Part shown: piece after piece, positions 13,563 through 25,588 of the stretch
How the letters are laid out: each line of letters starts with the position of its first letter
How positions within the stretch are numbered: position 1 is the stretch's first letter
NCBI RefSeq assembly: GCF_000218685.1
Contig: NW_006763296.1
Span: 424,715-488,714 of the forward strand
Source of the DNA: Serpula lacrymans var. lacrymans S7.9
Taxonomy: Eukaryota > Basidiomycota > Agaricomycetes > Boletales > Serpulaceae
Direction of reading: 5' to 3'
Length of the DNA stretch: 64,000 nt
Position numbers and translations under genes: made by a program
The notes under the pieces: model-generated
Databases searched by the model: none
What the model was told of the DNA's origin: nothing
Seen by the model: only the letters and a program-made list of their open reading frames with translations

Positions 13563-15712
13563 TTACTCTTCTTCTTCAAGATCAAAGAATAAGCAGGGTC
13601 CTTGAATGATCTTCTCTTGGGCGCTGTCTTTTATCGATGCACTTATCGCTACCTCCTTGAACTCCTTGGTGGGTTCCGGCGTAGCGCATGTAATCTGAGT
13701 GTCACACACGGTTTCTTCTGGTGATAAATCCATGTCTCTTGAGGCGATCTGAGTTCTGTGATTGATAGGGTACCAAATCGGATCATCGCCGTGACAGGTA
13801 GAGACGTGATGGGTCGCCATCGCTGGATGTTCGCGATCCGCTGCAGCATCCAGGGGAGCAACCTTCTCGGGAACTCGATCTTCCAAACCGAACCACTCGT
13901 CCTTTTTCAAGCCCGGGGAACAATGATTTTGTTGGAGTGATGGTATGCCACCTGGGCTAGTGGACCTAGCCACTTCTATACCGTCCAAATGATCCAACAG
14001 ACTTTGGTTTTGATGTGCTTCTGTTCGAATTACACGGGAAGGTAAACTAAATGGAGAGCATTTGACAGGATCATTTTTATTCGATGAATGTTGTGACTGT
14101 ACGTCCGGGGAACGGTCTCGATGTGCTTTTTCAACAACCAGAGCACTCCGCTGGTCATGTATAAAAGTATCGTCTGAACCGACGTCAGCGAGATACACCA
14201 GTTCATCTTGGGGCGTGCCGCCTTTTTTCTTCGAGCAAGATGGGAGTTTCAGAATTTTGCCTATTGTTGCCCATGGGTCATCGTCGTTAGCAAAGTCAAT
14301 CGGCAAGACATCCAGATCATTGCAAGGGATTCCATATGGAGAATCATATCCAGGGTTTTCATCCCAGGCCTGTTTGCTTATGTTTATCGATTGTTTCATT
14401 CTATTGGTTGCTGGAGGTGATTGATGTTGACGCTTATCAGAATTACTGGACGAGCCCAATTCGAGATACCGGATAGGAGAGCGCGAGCGCATACCGGAGT
14501 GCAGCTATATATTGGACAAGCTAGAACACCGTGTTAAAGAGTACGAACGAGCTTCACTTACGAAGTGCTCGGAGGCAGGAGGCGAAGTATCCATGTTGAG
14601 GATTGACATGTCAGAATCTTGAGAATAAAAGAGCGATAAGGAAGGAGACTCTTCCGACGTGCTATGGTAGCTTTGTATCGAAGAAGGCAATGTTGTAGCA
14701 CATTCACCGGCCTGCAAGTTGGGACCAATTGCCAAGGTTTCGTAGCTAGGACTCCGGTACCAAGGTTGTCCATTCACGACATATCCATACTGAGATTGAT
14801 GGCCAGAATTATCGTTTACATGTTCCACGCTATAGTCCTGAATCATTGCATCAGAATCTGGCACGGATTGTGCAGAAGGGAAGTCTGAAGAAGTGTCAGA
14901 TTGCGAGGAAGGAAAATCTGGAAAATTCTGATAGTGCTCTGCTCGAATAGTGACGTGCGGCCTCGCAAAGGAACCATCCGAAGGGCTATGAGCCTGCGAT
15001 ACCAAATTATCCGCTGAAACATACGATGAATTAATAAATCTAGAGAATATACCTGTCCAGTCCACGAGGCAAGGGAAATAGGACTATCTGATTGATCGCT
15101 CTGCACAGGATGTCTAGAGCTACTCGACGATTTGGAAAATGGAGAAGAATAAAGTCTGCAGGGTACAATCCCCATATAATCTGGAATCAAAAGAAGACGA
15201 TCGATCTCAGCTTGAAGTGAAATCGCTGTTAGAATGGATGAGCATTAGAAGCTTCAGAGGACGCAAGATTCAGATGCAAAAGGCACACGTTCTGTAGTGT
15301 CCAGTACAGTAAGAACCTTTGAAGTTTTCTGCTCTGAAATTGATGGCGGTTGTCGACTCAGACGCAGTCTCTTCTGAGGTGTAGCCAATATTGGTGGCAG
15401 TTCATGAGCGGCAATATCTCGCTGAGCATGAGCCAAATTTATATCTGTTAGCGCAGATCGAAGAGTATGCAATTTGCGCGATGGGCCTTCCTCTTCAAGT
15501 TCAAGTTGCCTTTTGCAAAGTAATGCAGAAAGGCGCTGTCTTCCAAAATGGCCCCTCTGGGCTCGTCCTGTAGCATCCCGTGTCCGTGCCTTCGCCGCGT
15601 TTCTATACAAAATTAGTAATATCCACAGCATCGACATCCTAATCTGCATGTCTGTGGTATTGCACTAGTAGAAAACTTACCTTTTCCCTCCCATGTAGTT
15701 CGCTCCCGTCAT
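13563..15712 (-). CDS. Large Ser-rich, mostly disordered protein of unknown function, about 630 aa
   Basis: Five exons: 15681-15712, 15289-15602, 15053-15225, 14562-14993 and 13563-14504. The N-terminus (MTGANYMGGKR, then RDATGRAQRGHFGRQRL) is basic and is followed by short helical segments (LTDINLAHAQRDIAAHE; ISLQAEIDRLLLIPDYMGI). The rest is Ser/Asp/Gln-rich low-complexity sequence, with an SP-rich stretch (MRSRSPIRYLELG), and ends in an acidic LFFDLEEEE tail. The acidic tail and basic head suggest a nuclear scaffold or chromatin-associated protein, but that is only inference. Its 5' end lies 134 bp from the Harbinger element, so that insertion sits in its promoter region. Confidence 0.75.
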
Positions 15713-15846
15713 GATTCTGGATGACAGACTTGCAATAACATATATTTCTTTACTGGGTAGTCGATTACCTGGCAAATATATTACATAAGTAATTTGCACG
15801 CCCAAGATGGATGTTCCCGAAGATTGTGAGACTTCCGACACTCATA

Positions 15847-15935
15847 GAGTCCATACGGGAACAAAAATCTATTCTGATTTTTCTCAAATTTTGGCGCCAC
15901 AATAGATGCCGCAAATCCTAGGTGGTGCCGTGCCA
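15847..15935 (+). repeat. Left terminal inverted repeat of Harbinger element
   Basis: 89 bp matching the reverse complement of 19079-19167 with about two substitutions, both of the C/T or G/A type. Confidence 0.9.
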
Positions 15936-16064
15936 CCACTTTGTACTCCCCTTGAACTCAGACCACCATAACCTAAGTTATGCTGAACGGCAACTGTATG
16001 CCTAAGAGAAAGGCCTGTGTGAGGCTTCCCTCACCTGCAGTGGCCAAACAACCTCAATACTGGG

Positions 16065-17470
16065 ATGAACAAGAACTCCTCTAACATGTCTTCTACATCA
16101 TTTCTTGACCCTCAAGCTCCAAGATCTGACACTGTGTCTGATGGTGAAGAGACTACTATCATATCAACAAGTACAGGATCCAAGGATCATTATGTGTGGT
16201 CCGAGAAGGACATATCTGCTTTGATTCAGTTCCTCAAAGCCAACTTAGCAGCGGCTGCTGATGGTGGAATGTTCAAGAAGTCTTTCTGGGCACCCTTACT
16301 CAAACAATTTGTGGAAACGCATACTGCAGGTGCTTCCAAAGGGTGGGAGGCTTGCAACAGCAAATGGCAAAGGGTACGTGCAGATCGTTCACAATCTACT
16401 AGGATTTACACCACTGATAATGATATTTACTTTGTTAAAAGCTATCCACAAGAATGTCAAAACATAATCGCAACAATCTGGCTTCCACTGGGATAATGAG
16501 CATGGTGCAGTGATTGGCATTGCAAGTGAGGCAGTCTGGCATGAGTATATTAAGGTATGTACACTATCTATGCAGATCTAACACTGCTGATCGTATGTTA
16601 GAAACACCCTGGAGTTAGTCGTTTCCAAAACAAAGGCTGGCCTCATTTTGACGCTGTGGATGAATTATTATCTGGCCATGGTGCAAAATGCGTGAATGTA
16701 TTCCATCCTACTCCACTATCTGTACCTATAAACATGCAATCATCGTCTGTATCAACATCTGCTAGTGTTCCTTCGTCTATAGTCCCTGCCCCCCCATCTG
16801 TACCACATACACATGTCCATCCTAGTCCTCACCAACACAACACAGACAATGGCTGGGCAGCCTCACCTCACCAACATCAAGCCTCAGCAACCAATGTCAC
16901 CGGTAGTTTCTACCACGCAGGGATCCATGAGTAGTAAACAAAAAGAGCGTGCATCTGATGCGGAAACAGATGATGATGCCATGTCAATTGTGACTTGCTC
17001 AATGAGTGCAGGCATTACAGTGAGTGGCCATTGGTCCAAAACTGCACAAGTCACATCGGACCAAATGACCGCCAATGCACTTACTGGGTTGAATAATACG
17101 TTCACCCAGTTTGTGCCAATAATGAAGGATATCACCGACACAATCTGGCATGAGTTTGGGCCTGACTAGGCTTATGCCCCTGCTATTCCCCCTTCTATGC
17201 AACCTGGGCCCTCAGATGTGCCTCCAACTCCTGCCTCATTTATTGCAGGCTTTCCCTTCGACATCATAAAACAGCCGGCACACATTTGGTGAAGCATTGC
17301 CATCCGGGGCTTGCAGGAACTTGATAGCAAACTCGACATCCCTACATTAGTCAAGATCATCATCATATTTCAGCAGAACATTGGGATAGTGGATGCTTAC
17401 CTGAACATTTTGCAATGGGAGGACTTGCATATGGCGTGGATTAAGTCTGTTGTAAAAGATGACAATTAGT
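16065..17470 (+). pseudogene. Harbinger-associated Myb/SANT-like DNA-binding protein, decayed
   Basis: Starts with an Asp/Ser-rich leader, then a Myb/SANT-like domain (YVWSEKDISALIQFLKAN, then GGMFKKSFWAPLLKQF and GWEACNSKWQR). Likely later exons read SGFHWDNEHGAVIG and VWHEYIK, then KHPGVSRFQNKGWPHFDAVD, the conserved second half of this domain. An in-frame TAA precedes the SGFHWD segment, and the tail changes frame near 16,900 before ending in a Ser/Thr- and His/Pro-rich region with further stops. In PIF/Harbinger elements this partner helps nuclear import and end recognition of the transposase. The breaks indicate a dead gene. Confidence 0.75.
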
Positions 17471-17587
17471 ATACAGTTTTTTTTGTTTAAAGTTACCATT
17501 ATATGCTATCCCTGTTACTCTTACAATTGCAATCGTTTTGAGCAGTAAGAAAACTGACTGATTCATAGCTTGAAAAAAACAAAACAG

Positions 17588-18858
17588 CTAAATAATACCT
17601 CTATGATGCAACTCTTCCTGATAATTAGCCCACATCAACCTGGCTATTCTATCCCGCCTGGTGCTTGCATCTGAACATTTGGCTAGAGTGAGTGGTCTGG
17701 CAGCAAGTGTACCCATTGTAGCATCGGGAACTGGGTCATCTATGTTGTCAAAGCCATTGATTTTAAGTGGGTCATGGACCTGTATGAAATTATGGATGAA
17801 GCAAAGAGCAGGGGGGATATGGGCCTGAATGGCCATGCTATATTCAGGGGGAAGGAGCAGTATTCAAAAATGTTGTTTGAGGATGCCGAAGATTTGTTCA
17901 ACCACATTTTGAGTAGAGGAGTGTTGCAGATTATAGTATTCTCATGAGTTCTGTGGTCTGAAAGACTATCAGTGCAGACTACACAAAATGAGGGCACACT
18001 TACCGGCAATCCCCTTGAGCATATTCAAGTTCCTGGAGGTGGTATTGCTCACCACAATAGGGAACAAGCAGCTGTGGGCATGATGGAAAACCAGCATCCG
18101 CTAGGTAGAATCTACCTTATGGAATGCACAGACTATTCAAGTGAGTGTCATGAAATAACGCCACATCAGCTACAGACCCTTCCCACCCACTCAATATGTA
18201 GGTGAACCTCAAGTTGAAATTGCAACAGGCGAGGCAGTTTTGTGACAGCCCACCTTTGCAATTCTGAGAGGCATCATACTCAGCTGCAGATGGGATACAC
18301 ACAATGTGCGTGCCATTGATAGCTCCAATTGCTCCAGCAAAGCAGCAGAACTTGGGGTTGTCAATAATATACAATGGGAGAGGGTTGTTTTCACCCAGTA
18401 GATAGACGTAGGTCCCATAAATCCCAGGAGATGTGATTGCATATAGAATCTGTTTGAAGTAGCTAAAAAAATGATGTTGGAAAAGGAAAAAATTGGAGTG
18501 GAGGGGCACACACCGCAAGATTGTATCATTTGAGCGTTGGAAACGCTCGCCAAGATGGCAGACAGAAAGTCCAGTGATAGATGCATAGAGGAATATGGCA
18601 AGTTGTTCCTTGAGATTAACATACCTCAAGTCTGTGTAGTGATGACGCTGCAAAAGCTTGATTAGCCTGAGGAATACATGTTGCTGAACACCTAGCTCAG
18701 ATCAAATTTGATCAGGATGGCCATGTAAAAGCTCCATGACCCATCTGTGACTGCTCAGGATGGACATGTAATATGGGATAGGAGTACTGGAAATTACACA
18801 GTCGTTGATAACAAGAATGGCTGACTGGATAACAGTCTGAAGCGTGATGATGAGGAAT
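17588..18858 (-). pseudogene. PIF/Harbinger DDE transposase, decayed
   Basis: Read on the minus strand the frame gives WVMELLHGHPDQI-stop-SELGVQQHVF, then HHYTDLRYVNLKEQLAIFLY, GERFQRSNDTI, an intron, and GAIGAINGTHIVCIP with the catalytic Asp replaced by Asn (family: D-G-T-H). It continues GWEGSVADVALFHD, a stop, GRFYLADAGFPSCPQLLVPY, an intron, NVVEQIFGILKQHF, a stop, and LLLPPEYSMAIQAHIPPALC. The helix-turn-helix and DDE_Tnp_4 layout is complete. Three stops (about 18702-18704 TGA, 18117-18119 TAA, 17864-17866 TGA) interrupt an otherwise continuous frame, and all three fit C-to-T changes of CGA or CAA codons. Confidence 0.85.
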
Positions 18859-19078
18859 AATATCTGTTGGGCACAGGTTAGTAGTAAAACTCTACGTCTA
18901 TATAACCTGGTAGCCTCGCAATCCTCCCCCTCCCCCCCTCCACACTCTCTTGGTGGTCTTCATCCATCTGTTCCCCATCCTGATCAGACTCTATTGCACT
19001 GTGATGTACTGCAATATGCTGCAACATTATCAACTGCCAGTGTAAGGCCAAGGTTATCTGATCTGAGTTCTAATTATT

Positions 19079-19167
19079 TGGCATGGCACCACCTAGGATT
19101 TGCGGCATCTATTGTGGCACCAAAATTTGAGAAAAATCAGAATAGATTTTTGTTCCCGTATGGACTC
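19079..19167 (-). repeat. Right terminal inverted repeat of Harbinger element
   Basis: Mirror copy of 15847-15935. The outer end GGACTC abuts the ATA duplication at 19168-19170. Confidence 0.9.
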
Positions 19168-19170
19168 ATA

Positions 19171-19874
19171 GGCATTAATCCTGAGAGTATCTGCAAATCT
19201 GCAAGACATAAAGGGATTTTTACTCTTGGCTTTTTCAGAGGCCAAGAATCAAGGGATTTGGAAAAAATGATGATGAAATGGCAGCCATTTCAAAACAATG
19301 GCTTATCCAGAAAGTTTTATTGACTTTAATATAGAATACCAGCAATCACCTCTCTGTGATAATTCCATATATGTCTTCAACCAGCCACTTTGGATAATTC
19401 ATCTATATTGTAATCAACATGTTTCAAGCAAAACTGCACCACTATGTATAAATTAGTGGATAACAAAGTATTGTCTGATAAATAGGGGTAATCCTTGATA
19501 TGTTATTAGAATTATTTTTGTTGGTGTAAAACCTTGACCTTAGACCTTGTTGGGAAATTAACACCAGTGACATAAATTTATGATGAGACAACCCACAATA
19601 TTATAACAATATTTTTAAAATATAAACTATAGCCCCACTATAATATATAGTGCCTGATATTGTAACTACTTTTAGGCTTTTTCATCAACTATATAGTACA
19701 CATGTACATATAGTCTGTAGTTGTATATATACCTCAATAGATCAAGGAGACTCCTCCCTCTCCTAGTGTATACCAATATTAGTGATGACAACCTCCCTCC
19801 TTTAATAGGTTGTACACTTCTTTTCCTCCATTGAGTGTAAAACTGTGCTCCAGTGCCTCAAGGTAGCCCCTTGG
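19171..19874. repeat. AT-rich transposon-remnant DNA with partial LTR similarity
   Basis: No gene seen. The segment at about 19680-19760 (TATA-like run, then a CAATAGATCAAGGAGACTCC stretch) resembles the 3' half of the solo LTR at 46968-47382, so it is probably an LTR fragment. The remainder is AT-rich and unassigned. Confidence 0.45.
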
Positions 19875-20110
19875 TGTTATTATAACACATTTTCGGACCT
19901 TCAATTTTCATTCTCCCCTTTAACCTTTTACTGTAGTTTTCACACTCCGTGCCATGTGGCACTTTCCTTTTGTTCAAACTACACCTTCTCGCGCCGCGCT
20001 GCCTTTCTTTCTATTTTAGATACAAGTCTCTCATGCAGTGGAGCTGGTCATACGGGCTAGGCCATATGACATCATCAGCCACTGCCTCTAGCAACTGTAT
20101 AGTACATACG
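19875..20110 (+). repeat. LTR fragment related to the solo LTR at 46968-47382
   Basis: It starts TGTTATTATAACACATTTTC and follows the solo LTR through the CACTTTCC and TTTCTCGCGC-like region, the GGAGCTGG...GGGCTAGGCC block, ATGACATCATCAGCCACTG, and AACTGTATAGTACAT. It then diverges, so the 3' part is missing. Confidence 0.7.
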
Positions 20111-20227
20111 TTGTCATGCACCAAAGTTGATTAGTAGCATGGACAGGTGTCAATAACAAAGCGAATATTCAAAAAGACTCGCCTTTGCGCCACACAGGCA
20201 CAGTGCCACGTGGAATAGTAATTAATA

Positions 20228-20965
20228 TTGCCTTTTTTGAACTTGTGGCTGATCAGTACCACCTCTATTAGGCAATCCAGTCACGCTCACCTTTGCTTTT
20301 CCATTCGGTACTTTCCGCATTTTGGCATTTCAGCAAATTTTTGCATCACCACTGGCTACACATTGCATTGCGCCCTCGCTTTTGTCATTTCCTTCACTTC
20401 CCTTCCTTTGCCTAGCCCCACCATGGGTCCCTTACTCTCGTTTTTATTCTCACCCGACGGTCATTTCTGGATTCCCATTCTAATCCACTTTTCCGTCACC
20501 TCCACCCTCCTCCTCCTCATCTTATTTGCACCCCCACCATTTCTGATGTCACCACTTCCTATCCGCTTCCGTCGCCAATCCGTCGACTACCACGTGCCGC
20601 TGCTGATATCAGCAAAGCCCCGGCGGCCGGTTCAAATAGGGCAACAGGTCCATCTTTATGACGTCAATCTACCATCATATACTATCAAAACATCGGTCGC
20701 TCGTCTTGCCTGGTTGGAGCGTGGGTGGGTAGTTTTTGAGCTGGAGAAGGTTCATCCCCTTGCATCGCCCATGTTCATTGCTGTCCCATTCACTTGGGTA
20801 CACTTATCTTTTGTCCATCGTCTTCGCTACAGCTACACCTACCACACGCTGCCTGGGACTCACTTGTTCCAAATTGGGACTACTCCTCTCCCTCCCTCGT
20901 TTGACCAGGTGGTCCAACACAACCAGTCCATTGGTAAGGCCATGGAACTGTCGGATTTGGACTAG
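20228..20965 (+). CDS. Orphan ORF in transposon island, possible membrane protein
   Basis: A 245-codon uninterrupted frame. A likely internal start (MGPLLSFLFSPDG) precedes a strongly hydrophobic stretch (IPILIHFSVTSTLLLLILFA). A basic, aromatic-rich domain follows (RFRRQSVDYHVPLLISAKPR, VARLAWLERGWVVFELEKVH, FVHRLRYSYTYHTLPGTHLF). The frame stays open past the stop at 20963-20965 for about 25 more codons (VVDRWLQFLFFQQNIHLQ), so that TAG could be a premature stop. I do not recognise the protein. It sits between an LTR fragment and TATA-like sequence, so it may be transposon cargo, a captured host fragment or a chance ORF. Confidence 0.35.
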   Translation: MPFLNLWLISTTSIRQSSHAHLCFSIRYFPHFGISANFCITTGYTLHCALAFVISFTSLPLPSPTMGPLLSFLFSPDGHFWIPILIHFSVTSTLLLLILFAPPPFLMSPLPIRFRRQSVDYHVPLLISAKPRRPVQIGQQVHLYDVNLPSYTIKTSVARLAWLERGWVVFELEKVHPLASPMFIAVPFTWVHLSFVHRLRYSYTYHTLPGTHLFQIGTTPLPPSFDQVVQHNQSIGKAMELSDLD

Positions 20966-22853
20966 GTGGTGGACCGGTGGCTCCAGTTTCTTTTTTTTCA
21001 GCAGAACATTCATTTACAGTGCGATTATTTTTGATTTTTGTTTCATTTTTATGGACACATATTTTTTAGAATGCCTGACTGACAATAAAGGAACTGTGTT
21101 GATACTGATAGTATTTTGCCTTGCCCTTTTTTTTTACTGCATCTTCCCATGACATCATGATTTTCCTGCTCTCTTTTTGCTATTGGACTTTACTTTATGG
21201 CTGTACAAACCTGTGACATTACTCACAGCATTCATTGTTCTATCCCTTTCTTTTCCTTTTTTTGACAATTTTATCCTGTACTACCTACGCAGGATTCATC
21301 AGCGTACATTCCTTCCTTCATGTTCTTTCTCATTCTTTTTGCACAGCTATACTGTGCATAGCCTACTTTTCTTTTACTATATAAACCCCTGTATTTTACG
21401 TTGTAAAAACAACAAAGAACTCAAATCCAGACTTCTTCTCTAATCTCAAGTTCACTACTCTGCTACTTGTGATCCAGTGTGGTCACAACACTTCCCACTG
21501 TTACTACTGTTAACTGCTGTCATTGTCACTCGTCACTTTTGAAAGTGATTGTTATCCCTTTCAATTAGAGTCCTTCTGAGCACTACAGTCTGTGCATCAG
21601 GAGCCTGCTATCACTGGGAACCTCATCACCTCATCATATTGTCATTCTCAAACCTACCTTGTGCTACTATTAGCAAGGTAGTGTTCGTCTATACTCGCCA
21701 CAAAGCCCCTATCTTTCTGTATTCCAACTATCCCTCCTCCTCAAAACCACACACCCATACATCTTTGGGTTTTACTTTGAAGGATCGATATATGTACCAC
21801 CCCACAAACAACCAGACCACTCCACTGTTCTAGGAGGCAAAGCCCATAAACAAGTTCCGTGGAATCTGGGAGGATTGTGTGTTAGTTTGTTTTTGTGTGT
21901 GTTTTTTTCTAACAACAGTTCTCATCATTGACAGCGGTGACTCATTCTCTGTGTTCTTGATACTTGACCAGAAAAAAACATTTGTGCGTGATGCAGCTAC
22001 CCGCATTAAGTGTACTGTCAATGTCATAAATGGGGATAGACATATCTAATTTTATAAGGGGGGTCCAATCTGCTCTGCCCAGAGCTGATCTATGAAAATA
22101 CCATTAGCACCTGGATCAAGCAGTGCGCTTGTTGGGTGTACTATTCCTCAGGCAAGGCCTTCCACACCAACATGTAAACATATATTTTTTTCGGAATAAA
22201 TATGTGTGCATCAGCACACACCTTGAGATTTTGACAATTTCCTGGCATTCAGCTTGAAGGGAGCTCAGCTAATCAAAGAATTTCCTCTGCCTATTGAGCA
22301 CCTCAAATACAGCAATGTGGTCAGAGAGCTTCTTGCAGGTAGGTGTGGCATGTTCACTAGTTCTGTATGTATACTATGAACCAATGTGATGTGTAATAAA
22401 GGTTACCAGGGATGCTATGATAGCTATAAAAGGAAACTAAGTTTTTCCTGATGCGGGCTCCCCACCTGTAACTAACTTAGTTTAATTACAATTTGATTCA
22501 TTGTTATCCAAGTATCTGGCTATTTGTGAAGATTACAATAATCTAATTACATCAAATGAAAAATGTACTAATACTGGTATTAGATATGATCAGTTCAGCT
22601 TCGAAAAAAATCTATAACAGTAGTTTAAAAATATATCAAATGACGTCAAATATCCGACAAAATTCGATGTCATTCGATATATCTTGCCATCTCTGACTGG
22701 GCTTGAGTTGTTGGTCGATCGCCCGCCGATCGTCACCACCCGTGCGAAAATAGAGACCTGAATGTCGCAGCCCATTGAATATATTCACTTTTCGGGGGTA
22801 ATCATTTCTGAATCCTCTCTCTTTCCTTCACTCTCACTTGTTTTGTGTACTGT
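20966..22853. other. Unassigned, repeat-like region
   Basis: AT-rich sequence with promoter-like elements (a TATATAAACCCC run near 21377) and short broken frames, for example DSGDSFSVFLILDQKKTFVR at about 21930-21990 and LKGAQLIKEFPLPIEHLKYS at about 22253-22313. They look like remnants of transposon proteins I cannot name. The last about 150 bp should include the promoter of the DENN gene. No intact gene is seen. Confidence 0.4.
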
Positions 22854-25004
22854 ATGAACGTTATGTTTGTTAAAGAAATTGACGAGGAAGAACGCGACAT
22901 TGGGCTTTCTCGCGCTTCTGGAACGCTTGAGCTGGCTCCAGCACCGTCGTCTCCAATGCACACATCCTACCTATCTGTCACTATACCCGAACGCCCTTCC
23001 ATTACTGACACGCGCGCAAATACTCTCAAATCTCCATCTCTAATGAACATTTCTAACCCACATAAAACTCTGTCACCACGGACAATCTCTCGATCAAGAA
23101 CTCTACCTCACCTGTCGCACAAGGAATCTCGTCAGACAAGTTCAGACATTAGCGATATAGTTATGGAGGAGAGAAAACTGCTCAGATTGCGTCGATGGAT
23201 TCTTGGCTTTGCAGTTGGTACTTGTGTTATTTCTAATTCATTCACACCAGTCCTTATGCAGTAACATTCACAGTTAATTTTGACTTGGACCACGGGCCAA
23301 AACTGCAGAGCGTATATCCCTCATTCTGGCTCTCTCCAACAGAAATGGAAAATGTGTGAGGTCGTTGTCTACTTCCATCATCACACGAACTAATATGTCT
23401 TGTAAATGAAGAGCCTTTTCCGCTCTTCCAGACTCCTTGCAGTTCGACCAAGGCTCAGAAGTGCATTCATTCAGGATCAGGGATGATAAATTGTCGAGTA
23501 AGGACGAAAAAAGTAGCAGGCCACGTTCTCTAGATGGATTTACTTATGGATTTTCCTATTTCTCACAACAACGAGATGCATCCTCGAAAAGAGGTTACCG
23601 GCAGGTGACGAAGGAATTATAATTGAATTCATGGTTCTGACTGTTACCCCAGTCAGCCATTGTGATTCTCACCCACTTGCAATATCCAGCTTTATTTTGT
23701 AACCTAGCCTCGACAGTCGGTCCGCTGTATCACGCTCATGGCGTACTCATGCTCGAGACTGCTTGTCACAATGTTGCCAACTGGTTCGTTAGAGATTTAT
23801 TTATATGTGTCAAGGTACTGACTGAACTTGCGCAAAGTGCAGGTGTAATCCACTACCTGGAAGTACATTAGAGCTAGGTTTCCTCGGTTCCGTTATGCAC
23901 GTCGAGTTGCCTCAGTCGATGGATGAGCAGCAACTAACAGAAACATATTCTTTTCAGCAAAAATTTGATCCTAGTTTACACGTGAGTTACATCTACTGCG
24001 TCGTTTCAGTACTCACGCGTCTTCTAGATTTTGGCTTCATCACCAGTATTTCATCCGCCACCTATAGATCTATTCGAGGCTTGCATATCACACCTATGGT
24101 CAATGTGGGAGTGTCTCGTTTTGTGCGAACCGATACTAGTTTTCGGACGATCTCCAGCCATGACAAGCCAAGCGATATGGTGGTTAAGAGACATACTTCG
24201 CCCGGTAAGCCTTTTCGTGTTTTTTTAGTCGCCATAGCCATAATACTTTCTCGCACAAGCTCCCTCTCGCTATGGATATTAGGCCTTATTTTACCATTCA
24301 CGATAAAGATCATTCATCTCTAGTCAATAAACTGCCTCCTAAGGCTGGGCTGCTTCTCGGAGTAACTAATCCATTCTTCGAAAAATCTTGTTTACACTGG
24401 CCCCATGTTTTGAGTGTAGGGAAGCACTTACGGTATATTTGTTTTTTTATCGGTAATGACATCGGATAGCTGATGTCAGACCTTCGCAGTGCGAAAAGTG
24501 CATCTGCAACTTTCACAGGACCATCTCCAGGCTGGCAAACCAAAACTCACAAACGATATATCTCCAAGGACCAAGCACTCCTCAAACAGCTTGAACACGC
24601 CTGTAATGGTAGTCAGCTTACTAGTGCGTGTTATATTTGTTCCCAATTATCGCAATAAAGCTGACTTGAGCTAAGGAATGGAAGCATCGTTCACTCTACG
24701 CCGTCATTTTTGTTCGCGTACTAATGCTCTGCTCGTCCCTCTCAATCGTTACCTGAACTCTCTCATTCCAACGCCTGCCGAAGCCGGTCAGTTCTCGACT
24801 CGACTGAAACCATTCAGTTCAACGAATTTCTTCTCATCTCTGAAAAGCAATGGTTCTCCATTGCCGTTCCGATCTGCTAACAGACAGAAAGACTTTTATG
24901 AGAGGTGGCTGAGGACGCCTGCCTTTGGTCTCTGGTTGGCACAGCAGGAGGATGCTATTCAAAAGATTTTGCTGGAAAATGCTGTTGCCCCGACTGGCAG
25001 CTGA
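22854..25004 (+). CDS. DENND6 (FAM116)-type DENN-domain protein
   Basis: About nine exons (22854-23217, 23262-23355, 23412-23604, 23653-23783, 23843-23981, 24028-24204, 24260-about 24412, about 24473-24606, 24676-25004), about 570 aa. After a disordered leader comes VTFTVNFDLDHGPKLQSVYP, then GFTYGFSYFSQQRDASSKRG, TVGPLYHAHGVLMLETACHN, LGFLGSVMHVELP, SHLWSMWECLVLCEPILVFG, IRPYFTIHDKDHSSLVNKLP and LLLGVTNPFFEKSCLHWPH. It ends with FYERWLRTPAFGLWLAQQED. This order matches human DENND6A/B along the whole length. Family members are Rab exchange factors (DENND6A for Rab14) in endosomal recycling; the fungal target is not evident. The junction after HVLS (about 24412-24473) is my least certain splice site. 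Confidence 0.85.
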
Positions 25005-25588
25005 CTTCAATTACACTTCCATAACCATATCTAGTTTTTTTAATAATGTCGGATCCGTATGCTTGCACATACCAATGGTAGTAGTAATCTTCTACAAAAT
25101 GAACTACGTATACCATAACATGGAACTGAGTTATATATGTGGTTCACGTATGTAAGTTACCGGCGCCACGATCACCAAACCCATGCAAACAATGGGAAGC
25201 TATACCGAAACCGACTCTTACCCCGTTTTCTCTGTTTCCTTCCATCACGTCCACGACTACTGGTGCTCCTCTCTTTCCGTCTTTTGCTCTTGTCGAAGCT
25301 TCAGTTCTGATACATTCTGTTGTGCTTTCGAAAACTTGTATAATTGCACCTAAAACAGGGCTCATAAACCTGTTCCTGTATCCATACTCATGTAAGAATC
25401 TTTCTATTTGTTTGTGCTGCTGATGCTGTAGCGCACCAAGACATTTTGTATACATGTTCCGCTACTTTCTATTCTGTCGCATTTGTGTCGCATTTACTGC
25501 CTGTTGGTACTCAAATCAGCCTGTGATTCTACTTTTCTAGAGCAAAAAAAAATTCTATTCTGCACTTCCTGCCTGAGTCAACGAAAAC
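25005..25588. other. Intergenic region between DENND6-like and CPSF6-like genes
   Basis: 584 bp holding the DENN gene 3' end and the CPSF6-like promoter. A minus-strand frame with ATG at 25455 runs 103 codons to 25144 (MYTKCLGALQHQQHKQIERF, later KRGAPVVVDVMEGNREN). It has no recognised domain. It could be a short antisense gene, but without homologs I do not call it. Confidence 0.4.

Larger units (their letters stand above)
15847..19167. mobile_element. PIF/Harbinger-type DNA transposon with complete ends, decayed genes
   Basis: A 3,321-bp element bounded by 89-bp terminal inverted repeats at 15847-15935 and 19079-19167. The repeats are nearly perfect (I count two mismatches) and start GAGTCCATACGGGAACAAAA. 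The flanks carry a 3-bp direct repeat ATA (15844-15846 and 19168-19170), the target-duplication length known for PIF/Harbinger. Inside are the two genes expected of the superfamily, divergently placed: a Myb/SANT-like DNA-binding gene (+) and a DDE transposase (-). Both reading frames are broken, so the element is non-autonomous now, but its ends could still be mobilised by a related active copy. Confidence 0.9.
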
